Assembly: GCA_903821695.1 (NCBI GenBank) | Contig: CAIJLX010000020.1 | Span: forward strand, 1-63,613 | Reading direction: 5' to 3' | Origin: an uncultured Alphaproteobacteria bacterium | GTDB taxonomy: Bacteria; Pseudomonadota; Alphaproteobacteria; Rickettsiales; CAIJLX01 | DNA: 63,613 nucleotides | In this document: positions 9,503 through 17,478 of the stretch, one piece after another | Layout: each line of letters opens with the position of its first letter | Numbering within the stretch: the first letter of the stretch is position 1 | The notes under the pieces: generated by a model | The model's database searches: none | Seen by the model: only the letters and a program-made list of their open reading frames with translations | Told to the model about the DNA's origin: nothing | Program-made: the position numbers and the translations under genes

Positions 9503-9720
9503 TCGAGATTGCTCCATTGATTGATCAAAATTGATTGGCTTAACTATACCCCCACCATATAAAGGCGCAATATTTTTTTGGAAGTTTCTGAGCAATAAAA
9601 GAAGGTGTTCCTCATTGATTTTTTATGGCTAAAAGCGTGTGCCTGACGAATCCGCAATTTATAACTAGATTTTTGCCACGGCACTGAGTAGCTTGCCCTT
9701 CTTTTCTAAGGGTTTTTGAG

Positions 9721-11013
9721 ATGGGTAATGTTGCAGTAATTGGCTCCCAGTGGGGCGATGAAGGTAAAGGTAAGATTGTTGATTGGCTTTCAGAGCGTGC
9801 CGATGTTGTGGTGCGTTTCCAAGGCGGGCACAATGCAGGGCACACCTTGGTGGTCGATGGCGTTACCTATAAACTGAGCTTGCTCCCCTCTGGAATCGTG
9901 CGCGGTGGCAAAGTCTCGGTCATCGGTGGTGGCGTTGTAGTTGATCCACATGCATTGCTCAAAGAAATTGCTGAAATCGAGCAAAAAGGCATCAAAGTAA
10001 ACCCACAAAACCTCATTATCGCCGAAAATGCACCGCTCATTTTACCACTACACCGCATGCTAGATAACGCCGCAGAAGCCCATCGTGGTGCGGCGAAGAA
10101 GATCGGTACGACAGGTCGTGGCATTGGTCCGGCCTATGAAGATAAAGTAGGTCGCCGAGCGATTCGGATGTGTGATTTGGCGGATAATGATATGTTGGCG
10201 CAGCGCGTGTCTGAGCTGGTCGATTACCACAACGTCTTCCGCCGTGGGGTAGATATGCCGCAGGTGAAGGCAGAAGAATTACTGGCGGAACTCAAAGAAG
10301 TAGCACCAAAAATTCTGCCATTTGTACAACCAGTCTGGCGCGTGCTCGATCAATATCGCAAACAAGGCAAACGCATTCTATTTGAAGGTGCCCAAGGCAT
10401 TATGCTTGATACGGATCATGGTACTTATCCATATGTAACTTCTTCTAACACGCACCCGGGCGCTGCATTTGCAGGGGCTGGCGTTGGTTTGAAATCGCTG
10501 AATTATGTATTGGGGATTACGAAAGCTTACACTACGCGTGTGGGCAGTGGGCCTTTCCCAACCGAGCTTGAGAACGAGATTGGCGAGCGTTTGGGGCAGC
10601 GGGGGCATGAATTTGGCACCGTTACCGGGCGTAAGCGCCGTTGCGGGTGGTTTGATGCGGTGATGGTGCGCCAGGCCGTGAAAACGACCGGTATGGATGG
10701 CATTGCACTAACCAAGCTCGATGTATTGGATGGGTTTGAGACCTTAAATATCTGTATTGGATATGAATATGCGGGCAAAAAATATGATTATTTCCCGGCT
10801 TCGATCAATATTCAGGCAGGGGTGAAGCCGATTTATGAAACGCTGGAGGGCTGGAGCGATACGACCCAAGGGGCGCGTAGTTTCAAGGATTTGCCAGCAA
10901 ATGCGGTGAAATATGTGCGTCGGATCGAGGAATTGGTGGAAGCGCCTGTCGCAGTTCTATCCACTAGCCCAAAACGCGAAGATACAATCCTAGTCAAAGA
11001 CCCATTCTTGTGA
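9721..11013 (+). CDS. purA: adenylosuccinate synthetase
   Basis: PurA is a cytoplasmic enzyme that makes adenylosuccinate from IMP, aspartate and GTP, the first committed step to AMP. The P-loop [11 protein letters not shown] is near residue 9, [11 protein letters not shown] contains the catalytic histidine region, and [13 protein letters not shown] and [20 protein letters not shown] follow. The length of 430 residues is standard. AAGGG lies eight bases before the start. The 218 bases upstream (9503-9720) hold the divergent promoters of this gene and the small lipoprotein; I see no other gene there. Confidence 0.97.
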   Translation: MGNVAVIGSQWGDEGKGKIVDWLSERADVVVRFQGGHNAGHTLVVDGVTYKLSLLPSGIVRGGKVSVIGGGVVVDPHALLKEIAEIEQKGIKVNPQNLIIAENAPLILPLHRMLDNAAEAHRGAAKKIGTTGRGIGPAYEDKVGRRAIRMCDLADNDMLAQRVSELVDYHNVFRRGVDMPQVKAEELLAELKEVAPKILPFVQPVWRVLDQYRKQGKRILFEGAQGIMLDTDHGTYPYVTSSNTHPGAAFAGAGVGLKSLNYVLGITKAYTTRVGSGPFPTELENEIGERLGQRGHEFGTVTGRKRRCGWFDAVMVRQAVKTTGMDGIALTKLDVLDGFETLNICIGYEYAGKKYDYFPASINIQAGVKPIYETLEGWSDTTQGARSFKDLPANAVKYVRRIEELVEAPVAVLSTSPKREDTILVKDPFL

Positions 11014-11051
11014 TAAAATAACCTCTGATTTTAATGGGTTAGGGGTTTTCT

Positions 11052-13214
11052 TTGGCAGTAAAAAAGAATAGTGGCGGTGCTCGCGATATCGAAAATATGG
11101 TGTCGGACCAAGATGACTTGCCCACCAGCGCGCTGGATGAGGCGGTAGCTGTAGCTGCAAAAAGCCGTAGCGATAATCAAGATTCCTTCTCTATGCCGAT
11201 TGGTTCGGATGCCGTTCAGTTGCTGCGGCTTAATACCAAATATGTGGTGGAAGAAGCTTCTACCATCAAAGAATTAAGTACGGAATTTGCCACTGCCTAT
11301 AAAATACGAGAGAAAAAATTGTTGCGAAAGTCGGTGGGCGATACGGAGCAATATATGCTCGTGTTTCAGAAGAATTTTGCGCCACGTATTCGCGCGATTG
11401 CGAAGTTGATGGGTGGAAGTAATGGCAATTTCCAGAATGTCTCCGAGGCAGGCACGGTTTACCTTGAGGGCACAGGTCAAACGCATTTTGCTATTATTTT
11501 GCCCTATGTAAACGGCACACGCTTGAGTACAATATTGGCCAAAGAAGGCCAATTGCCTGAAAAATTTATTACCCAGATCATTATTCCTTCGGTAAATAAT
11601 GCTCTTAATTTTTTAGCTAAATATGGCGTGTTGCATGGTAATATTAATCCCAATACCCTGATTTTTCAGCCAGAGCTGGAACGTATTGTCGTTACCGAAT
11701 GTTTCTCAAATTATTGCGGGTTTACCCAGCCTAGTTTTTATGAGCCGTTGGAGCGGGCGCAATGTTCGCCGATCGCCAAAGGCGAGGCGGATGAAACGGC
11801 GGATTTATTTGCATTAGGAGCGGTGTGCGCTACTGCCCTGCAAGGGTCTGGACTGTTTGATTCGGGTAAGGAAGCTTCGTTGCTTGCAGAACGCTTTGTC
11901 AAAAGTACCTATAATGCATATGTGGTGCAACCAGAGCGCTTCGGTGCAGTAAAAGATTTTCTGCGCGGAGTGTTACAAGATCACCCTTCAGAGCGCTGGA
12001 GCGTTGAAGACGTACTTGAATGGCAGGCGCGCAAAAAAAGCTCAGTCAGTAATACCGAACATCCATTAAAAGAATCGCTGACCGGTTATGATTTTAACGG
12101 TAAAAGCCATTTAGGGCGGCGTGCGCTGGCGCATGAAATGTATCTGCATTGGACACCAGCGAAACTTGAAGTCAAAATTGAAGAGCTGGGGCGTTGGTTG
12201 CGTTTGAATGTGATGCGGGCAGATCTTTCGGATGAACTCGATAGCACCATTGGGCCAGCAAGGCGTAAAGATGCGGTGATCCAAGATGATGACCTGACTA
12301 AAGTTATTACAGTACTCGATTCGGATGGTCCTATCCGCCATAACGAGTTTTCGGCTTCGGGTTATGGATTGCCGCAAATGCTCGCCTATGGTTTGGGTCG
12401 TGGTAAGCGCGAATATGGCCAGTTTGTTGCCGATTGCTTTAACCATGGGCTGTTAATGCAATGGTTGGAATTGCAGCCAGCTTTGGAAGATTATGATTAT
12501 TATAAGATGTATTGGAACCCAACGGCAGTTGCAAAATATCTGCGCATTGGGTCGCTTGGATTTGGATTGGAGCGGGCGCTGTATGATATGAACCCTGGCC
12601 TTCCATGCCAAAGCCAGATGATTGCAAAATCTTGTGTGCTTTCATTGGATGAATTATTGAAGGCGCTGGACGAAATTGCAGAAGAGGCGCAGGAAAAGAG
12701 CGACCCTATGGATCGCCATATGGCCGCCTATATTGGCAGCAAACTACATTTGGATGATGAGATTCGAATCAAGTCTGTGCGCCATTTTCCACAATTTGCG
12801 AAGAGCCCGCAATTATTGATGTTGGCATTGCTTACTCTGGCGCAAGCCGAAACCAAAACCAAAAATCTTAAAAATCTCTGCCGCTGGATATTGAAGCGTG
12901 TGGTGCCGTTGATTGATTCGGTGCAGGGGAAGTCGATCCGCAAAGAATTCCAAGCTGCTGTTATTGAGGCAGCGAAATCGGGCGATATTCAGGAGCTATT
13001 TACGGTTATCACCAGCCCGAATTTTATTAAACGCGACGCCTTTGGGTTGAGCGAAGCAATGAAGCAATATCACCGGGTGACGACTGAAATTAATTCGTTA
13101 AAGAAGCAAGATAGTATCGAGCGTGTCGCATACCAATATGGTCTTAAGATCGCGGTACTGAGTTCTTATGCGGTGTGCTTTGGAACGATGCTAGCCTTAG
13201 TGATGCAACTTTAG
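11052..13214 (+). CDS. tail-anchored protein-kinase-like protein, probable pseudokinase
   Basis: The 720-residue protein has an acidic N-terminus and then a protein-kinase fold spanning about residues 65-330. The catalytic-loop equivalent is HGNINPN (195-201): the Asp normally following His-Gly is Asn, and there is no DFG (TECF instead). TADLFALG and DHPSERW match the aF/aG-side landmarks of kinases. No glycine-rich loop is evident. A helical region follows, and a single membrane helix occupies the last 25 residues, so the protein is probably tail-anchored with the kinase-like domain in the cytoplasm. The start is TTG (11052) after AGGGG; ATG 11097 is an alternative. Function unknown; catalysis looks unlikely. 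Confidence 0.7.
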   Translation: MAVKKNSGGARDIENMVSDQDDLPTSALDEAVAVAAKSRSDNQDSFSMPIGSDAVQLLRLNTKYVVEEASTIKELSTEFATAYKIREKKLLRKSVGDTEQYMLVFQKNFAPRIRAIAKLMGGSNGNFQNVSEAGTVYLEGTGQTHFAIILPYVNGTRLSTILAKEGQLPEKFITQIIIPSVNNALNFLAKYGVLHGNINPNTLIFQPELERIVVTECFSNYCGFTQPSFYEPLERAQCSPIAKGEADETADLFALGAVCATALQGSGLFDSGKEASLLAERFVKSTYNAYVVQPERFGAVKDFLRGVLQDHPSERWSVEDVLEWQARKKSSVSNTEHPLKESLTGYDFNGKSHLGRRALAHEMYLHWTPAKLEVKIEELGRWLRLNVMRADLSDELDSTIGPARRKDAVIQDDDLTKVITVLDSDGPIRHNEFSASGYGLPQMLAYGLGRGKREYGQFVADCFNHGLLMQWLELQPALEDYDYYKMYWNPTAVAKYLRIGSLGFGLERALYDMNPGLPCQSQMIAKSCVLSLDELLKALDEIAEEAQEKSDPMDRHMAAYIGSKLHLDDEIRIKSVRHFPQFAKSPQLLMLALLTLAQAETKTKNLKNLCRWILKRVVPLIDSVQGKSIRKEFQAAVIEAAKSGDIQELFTVITSPNFIKRDAFGLSEAMKQYHRVTTEINSLKKQDSIERVAYQYGLKIAVLSSYAVCFGTMLALVMQL

Positions 13215-13216
13215 TT

Positions 13217-13693
13217 ATGATGGTGAGACTTTTCTTTTTAGTGAGCCTGTTGCTAGCGCCCTTTTGTATAATAGCGGCGGAAGAGCTTGCGCTTCCGCGC
13301 TTTGTTTCCATTAAAGCAAATGACGCCAATATTCGTACAGGGCCTGGCAAACGTTATCCGCTGAAATGGCAAATTTCGCGCAAGAATGTGCCAGTAGAAG
13401 TGCTGACAGAATTTGAACAATGGCGAAAAATTCGTGATGTATCGGGTGATGAAGGTTGGGTACATCAGAGTATCCTTAGCGGCAACCGATATATCATTCT
13501 GGAGTCGGAACAAATTATGCGCCGATCCGACAGCAAAAGCAGCCGGCCGACGGCAAAATTGGAGGCCGGCGTGATCGCAAGACTTAAAACTTGTACCCCG
13601 GAATGGTGTCAGATTGAGGTCAATGAAGTGGCCGGCTGGGTGCCTCGCAAGAGCGTCTGGGGCGTCTATACCCACGAAAATCTCGCGCATTAG
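13217..13693 (+). CDS. secreted SH3-domain protein
   Basis: The 158-residue product begins with a cleavable-looking signal peptide (MMVRLFFLVSLLLAPFCIIAAEE). Two bacterial SH3-like repeats follow: one around KANDANIRTGPGKRYPLKWQ with DEGWVHQSIL, the second ending at VAGWVPRKSVWGV. Such SH3_4-type proteins are periplasmic and often bind peptidoglycan. The start lies two bases after the pseudokinase stop, so the two genes are cotranscribed. Partner and ligand are unknown. Confidence 0.8.
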   Translation: MMVRLFFLVSLLLAPFCIIAAEELALPRFVSIKANDANIRTGPGKRYPLKWQISRKNVPVEVLTEFEQWRKIRDVSGDEGWVHQSILSGNRYIILESEQIMRRSDSKSSRPTAKLEAGVIARLKTCTPEWCQIEVNEVAGWVPRKSVWGVYTHENLAH

Positions 13694-13752
13694 TAGTATT
13701 TGTGTGGCATTTTTGCCACGGTCGAGTATAAAAAACCATCTATGCTATTGAG

Positions 13753-13767
13753 TTAACGTACTGTTAA
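13753..13767 (+). promoter_or_regulatory. CtrA-type binding site (TTAA-N7-TTAA)
   Basis: TTAA (13753-13756), seven bases, TTAA (13764-13767), followed by C, matches the published full CtrA site of alphaproteobacteria exactly. It lies 25 bases before the histidine kinase start, where it could repress or activate. Binding is inferred. Confidence 0.5.
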
Positions 13768-13774
13768 CCAGACC

Positions 13775-13783
13775 TGTGGATAA
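13775..13783 (-). promoter_or_regulatory. DnaA-box-like nonamer
   Basis: TGTGGATAA on the plus strand is TTATCCACA on the minus strand, the strict DnaA-box consensus. It is isolated, eight bases after the CtrA-type site, and eight bases before the kinase start codon. A single box suggests regulation rather than an origin. Confidence 0.4.
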
Positions 13784-13791
13784 CTATCCGC

Positions 13792-15330
13792 ATGACGCAC
13801 GAAAACAAAACAATATCGCTCCGTTCCCGTTTAAGGACGAAGTTTTTAGATTTATCTCTCAAGCGCAAGCTGGTGACCATTGTGATGGTGACCAATACGC
13901 TGACGCTGTTTCTCGCCTGTACGATTTTCATTATTTATAATGTGCGCGAAGCAAGGCAATCACTGGTGCGTGAGTTGGAGATGTTGGGTGCAGTCGTAGG
14001 CAGCCGAAGTGCGGCGGCGATTACCTTCGCGGACCAAACATTAGCAAAAGACAATTTGGCGGCGCTGCATGCCAAAGCTGTGATTACGGCGGCATGTATT
14101 TATAATGCTGAGAAGGAAGTGTTTGCGAATTATACGAATAAGCCATGCCCCTCCAATATGGAGATCGGATACCAATTTGGTTCGGAACGTGCGTCGATTT
14201 ATCGCCCGATTTCATTAGGTGGCGAGATGGTAGGATATATCTTTATCGAATCCGAACTGAGTGAAATTCATGAAGAAATTCAGAACTATCTATTATTTGC
14301 GGCAGCCATTGCACTAGCAGTGATGGTGGGCTCTTCCGCACTTTCCATCCGATTGCAGCGGATGATCTCACAACCGATTTATAATTTAGTGCAAGTAGCC
14401 CGAGAAGTATCCCTGCGCAAGAATTATGCGGTGCGTGCAGAGAAAGTGAGTAAGGATGAGCTGGGCGTGCTTTCCGATACGTTTAACACCATGCTCTCCC
14501 AAATTCAGGAGCGCGATGAGGCGATGACGCACTTTAACCAAGTGTTGGAGCAGAAAGTAACCGAGCGTACGCACGACCTGGAAGTAGCAAAGGAAGTGGC
14601 GGAATCGGCGAACCTCGCCAAAAGCCAATTCCTTGCCAATATGAGCCATGAATTACGCACGCCTATGCATGCGATTTTAAGCTTTGCCTCCTTCGGTCAG
14701 GAAGAAATCGATACGGCAGAAAAAGAAGAGCAGCTAAAATATTTTACCCGGATTAAAGATAGCGGCAATCGCTTGCTTACCTTGCTCAATAACTTGCTCG
14801 ATCTGTCGAAACTCGAATCCGGCAAAATGGAATATGCGATGCAGCAAAATGACTTGCGCAAAACGCTTGATTCGGCGTTCAAAGAAGTGGAAGGTTTGAT
14901 CCTCAAAAAGCATCTCAATTATGTGGTGGAAGATACGCGTACTGAGTCGATGATGGTGCTTGATAACAACCGCATCATGCAGGTGATTAATAATCTGCTC
15001 TCTAATGCGATTAAATTCTCACCGGAAAATAGCACGATTTCGGCCATTTTAGATTCCACCGTTATGCCCGATGACAACCGGCCTGCGATGCGTTTGCAAG
15101 TGCGCGATCAGGGTATGGGCATTCCAGAAAGCGAACTGGAACTGGTATTCGATAAGTTTGTTCAGAGCAGTAAAACCCGCACCGGAGCAGGGGGCACAGG
15201 TTTGGGCCTTGCCATCTGTAAGGAGATTATTGCCGGCCATGAGGGCGAAATCTGGGCTTCCAATAATTCAACAGGCGGTGCCTGTTTCACTTTCCTACTG
15301 CCGTTAGAAAAACTTTTAATCAACACATAA
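13792..15330 (+). CDS. membrane sensor histidine kinase (CHASE8-like sensor, HAMP, HisKA, HATPase)
   Basis: The 512-residue kinase has membrane helices near residues 27-50 and 168-187. They flank a periplasmic domain of about 115 residues that looks like CHASE8 (SRSAAAITFADQTLAKDNL). HAMP follows at about 188-240, then a coiled-coil linker. The phospho-acceptor H286 lies in SHELRTP. The ATPase domain has N box NNLLSNAIKFS (400-410), G1 DQGMGIP (439-445) and G2 GGTGLGL (467-473). All catalytic motifs are intact. The response regulator follows 15 bases downstream. The signal is unknown. Confidence 0.92.
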   Translation: MTHENKTISLRSRLRTKFLDLSLKRKLVTIVMVTNTLTLFLACTIFIIYNVREARQSLVRELEMLGAVVGSRSAAAITFADQTLAKDNLAALHAKAVITAACIYNAEKEVFANYTNKPCPSNMEIGYQFGSERASIYRPISLGGEMVGYIFIESELSEIHEEIQNYLLFAAAIALAVMVGSSALSIRLQRMISQPIYNLVQVAREVSLRKNYAVRAEKVSKDELGVLSDTFNTMLSQIQERDEAMTHFNQVLEQKVTERTHDLEVAKEVAESANLAKSQFLANMSHELRTPMHAILSFASFGQEEIDTAEKEEQLKYFTRIKDSGNRLLTLLNNLLDLSKLESGKMEYAMQQNDLRKTLDSAFKEVEGLILKKHLNYVVEDTRTESMMVLDNNRIMQVINNLLSNAIKFSPENSTISAILDSTVMPDDNRPAMRLQVRDQGMGIPESELELVFDKFVQSSKTRTGAGGTGLGLAICKEIIAGHEGEIWASNNSTGGACFTFLLPLEKLLINT

Positions 15331-15345
15331 AGAGGGTATGGTGCC

Positions 15346-16359
15346 ATGGCTATTACAGGATTAACAATGAAGCCCACGAATGTCGCAAGTTCGAATCAAT
15401 CGGCCGGTAATATGGCGGAACTTTCGCGCATAGTGAATATACTGGCAGTGGATGACGAGGAGATGAACCTCGAAATTCTGATGAAGCATTTAAACAAAGC
15501 CCAGTTCCGCGCAGTGCCGGTGCAAAGCGGTGAAGCGGCATGGGAATATTTAGTAAATAATCCCGGCAAAGTGGATATCGTCATCCTGGATAAAATGATG
15601 CCCGGTATGAGTGGTATTGAGCTGCTGCGCAAAATTAAAGCCACCCCTACTTTAAAAAACCTGCTGGTTATTCTGCAAACAGCATCTGTTGGCACCGCAG
15701 AGATGATCGAAGGTATTCAGGCGGGTGCTTATTATTATGTAACGAAGCCATATGCCGCTGAATTACTGCTCTCCATTACTCGTTCCGCTGCACGCGATTT
15801 TTTGGAGATGGAAAAGCTCCGCCAGCAAGCCACCCATAACACCCGCATTTTAGAGGTCACCGAAATTTGCCACTTCTCGATCCGTACTCCAGAAGATGCT
15901 CATATGCTCGCGCTTCATCTGGGCAGCTTCTTCACCGAAACATTGGCGATTTGTACCGGCCTTTCAGCTCTCATGGAAAATGCCATTGAGCATGGTAATC
16001 TCGGCATCGGTATCGACAATAAACGCAACTGGCTAACCGATGGCACCTGGAACAAAGAATTCCAAGCCCGTCTAAATGCACCGGAAAATGCCCATAAAAA
16101 AGTGATGGTCAGCTTCCAGAAATTACCCGAAGCAGCCCGCATTCTGATTAGCGATGAGGGAGATGGTTTCCATGCCAGCTCTTTCCAAAAACTCGATCCT
16201 TCTCGTCTTACCTCACCCAACGGCAGAGGCATTGCGATTGCCGCAATGGCCAAGGAATACACTATTGAATATTTGGGCGATGGCAGCAAAGTCTGCATGA
16301 CCATCCCCATTTCCGGCTCCAGTTCGGGCGGTGAAACCTCGATCCAAAACCTGAATTAG
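15346..16359 (+). CDS. response regulator with C-terminal RsbW-like ATPase domain
   Basis: The 337-residue protein starts with a receiver domain: acidic pair at 36-37, phospho-acceptor D82 in VILDKMMPG, conserved K134 in VTKP. The second half (about 190-330) is a GHKL ATPase of the anti-sigma-factor/RsbW type, with MENAIEHGN as N box, DEGDGF as G1 and GRGIAIAAM as G2. Such proteins may phosphorylate anti-anti-sigma factors or act as histidine-kinase-like outputs; none is encoded nearby. It is cotranscribed with the upstream sensor kinase, its likely phosphodonor. Confidence 0.88.
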   Translation: MAITGLTMKPTNVASSNQSAGNMAELSRIVNILAVDDEEMNLEILMKHLNKAQFRAVPVQSGEAAWEYLVNNPGKVDIVILDKMMPGMSGIELLRKIKATPTLKNLLVILQTASVGTAEMIEGIQAGAYYYVTKPYAAELLLSITRSAARDFLEMEKLRQQATHNTRILEVTEICHFSIRTPEDAHMLALHLGSFFTETLAICTGLSALMENAIEHGNLGIGIDNKRNWLTDGTWNKEFQARLNAPENAHKKVMVSFQKLPEAARILISDEGDGFHASSFQKLDPSRLTSPNGRGIAIAAMAKEYTIEYLGDGSKVCMTIPISGSSSGGETSIQNLN

Positions 16360-16411
16360 ATTAATAGTAGCGGTTTCCCTAAATTTGATTATGCTGCGGC
16401 CTCTTTTTTAC

Positions 16412-16502
16412 GGAGGGGTGGCCGAGCGGTTGAAGGCGCACGCCTGGAAAGTGTGTATACGGCAAAACCGTATCGTGGGTTCGAATCCCATCCCCTCCGC
16501 CA
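16412..16502 (+). tRNA. tRNA-Ser (anticodon GGA)
   Basis: The acceptor stem GGAGGGG pairs with CCCCTCC, and CCA is encoded. The D arm GTGGCCGAGCGGTTGAAGGC, an anticodon stem CACGC/GTGTG with loop CTGGAAA, a long class II variable arm (TATACGGCAAAACCGTAT) and the T arm GGGTTCGAATCCC are all visible. The prophage begins right after it. I found no second copy of the 3' half in the window. Confidence 0.97.
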
Positions 16503-16509
16503 TTAACTG

Positions 16510-16548
16510 CTTTTGGAAATTCTCCGTTTCGGGTGAATGTTCCAAAAG
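16510..16548. repeat. inverted repeat just downstream of tRNA-Ser
   Basis: CTTTTGGAAATTC (16510-16522) is complemented by GAAT-G-TTCCAAAAG (16535-16548): 13 base pairs with a one-base bulge and a 12-base loop. It begins eight bases after the tRNA end. There is no T-run, so it is not a standard terminator. It may be part of the left attachment region or a recombinase site. Confidence 0.55.
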
Positions 16549-16578
16549 TCCCCACGCTGTGCGACCTTTTCAGGTCAT

Positions 16579-16689
16579 AGCTGTGTACTTACCCATTTCC
16601 CCCAAATCCTGAAACTCCCCGAAGAAACCCTCTCTCCCGCCAAATGTTCTCTGCGGGCTGTGCACCTGTCACCGCACAAGTACACAGCT
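16579..16689. repeat. 12-bp perfect inverted repeat flanking an 87-base spacer
   Basis: AGCTGTGTACTT (16579-16590) and AAGTACACAGCT (16678-16689) are exact reverse complements. They lie in the 333-base gene-free stretch between the tRNA and the first phage gene (16503-16835), which otherwise shows only the repeat at 16510. The left end of the prophage or promoter control of the recombinase operon are possible roles. Confidence 0.5.
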
Positions 16690-16835
16690 TAATCGCCCGT
16701 AATGCCTTGTTTTCGGAATCCGTGATTTCAGATGTGCGTTGCATCTCCAATTTCTCACAGCATTTCATAGATATACTGGCTTCTTCCAATATGTGCGGGA
16801 TTGTTGATTTCAGCAGTCAGAAGTATTCTGGCAGC

Positions 16836-17033
16836 ATGGAAAAGAACATCGATACATTAACGGACGAACAAAGATTAAGCGAAGTCGCAGGAATACTTGC
16901 GGCAGGTATTGTTCGTTTCAAAGAACGCCAGAAACAGAGTAAATCTGCGCCTTCTGGAGAACTTCCACTGGACTTCGTGCCAACCAGAAGCATGTGTGTA
17001 ACCGTAACCAAAACGGAGAAACACCATGAATAA
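16836..17033 (+). CDS. small conserved protein of the recombinase operon
   Basis: The 65-residue product (MEKNIDTLTDEQRLSEVAGILAAGIV at its start; I give the ATG at 16836 rather than 16644) resembles the small proteins that commonly precede DUF2924 and a serine recombinase in alphaproteobacterial elements. It overlaps the next gene by 8 bases. It has no signal peptide or recognised catalytic motif. Function unknown; co-occurrence suggests a recombinase accessory role. Confidence 0.65.
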   Translation: MEKNIDTLTDEQRLSEVAGILAAGIVRFKERQKQSKSAPSGELPLDFVPTRSMCVTVTKTEKHHE

Positions 17034-17478
17034 CAATGTACTGGCACAGGTTGCGGCTCTACCAAAAATGGGTGCGCCTGAGCTTAAGAAAATGTGGAAG
17101 GAATTGTATCGCACCGATCCTCCTCCATTCAACAAACCCTACTATGTAAAACGGCTCGCTTACCGCATTCAGGAGGTTGCCTTCGGAGTTGATAGCAGCC
17201 GAGTCGATAAGCGACTGTCTGCCCTCTGTGAACGCGACCTGGATAAACCAGCAAAGGAACGCAAGCGGCTTGAAGTGCATCGCCCAGCCACTGGCACACG
17301 ACTCATGCGTGAATGGAATGGGCATGAACACCATGTTGCCGTCCTTGAGGATGGCTTCGAATATAAAGGCCAGCGGTACACAAGCCTCTCGGCAATCGCA
17401 CGCAAGATAACTGGCACGCGCTGGAACGGATTGGTTTTCTTCGGACTCAAACGAATGAAGGATTACCGCCATGCTTGA
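17026..17478 (+). CDS. DUF2924 family protein
   Basis: The 150-residue basic protein has the DUF2924 pattern: LPKMGAPELKKMWKELYRTD, YVKRLAYRIQE, and a C-terminal block with GFEYKGQRYTSLSAIARKITGTRWNG, which resembles an R-x-W-NG DNA-related motif. Members are almost always immediately upstream of a large serine recombinase, as here, with an 8-base overlap. The role may be recombination directionality or DNA binding; unproven. Confidence 0.85.
   Translation: MNNNVLAQVAALPKMGAPELKKMWKELYRTDPPPFNKPYYVKRLAYRIQEVAFGVDSSRVDKRLSALCERDLDKPAKERKRLEVHRPATGTRLMREWNGHEHHVAVLEDGFEYKGQRYTSLSAIARKITGTRWNGLVFFGLKRMKDYRHA

Noticed and set aside
16644-16835. N-terminal extension of the small recombinase-operon protein
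   Set aside because: The extension covers an inverted repeat and has no coding signs; the protein beginning at 16836 matches the size of its relatives.
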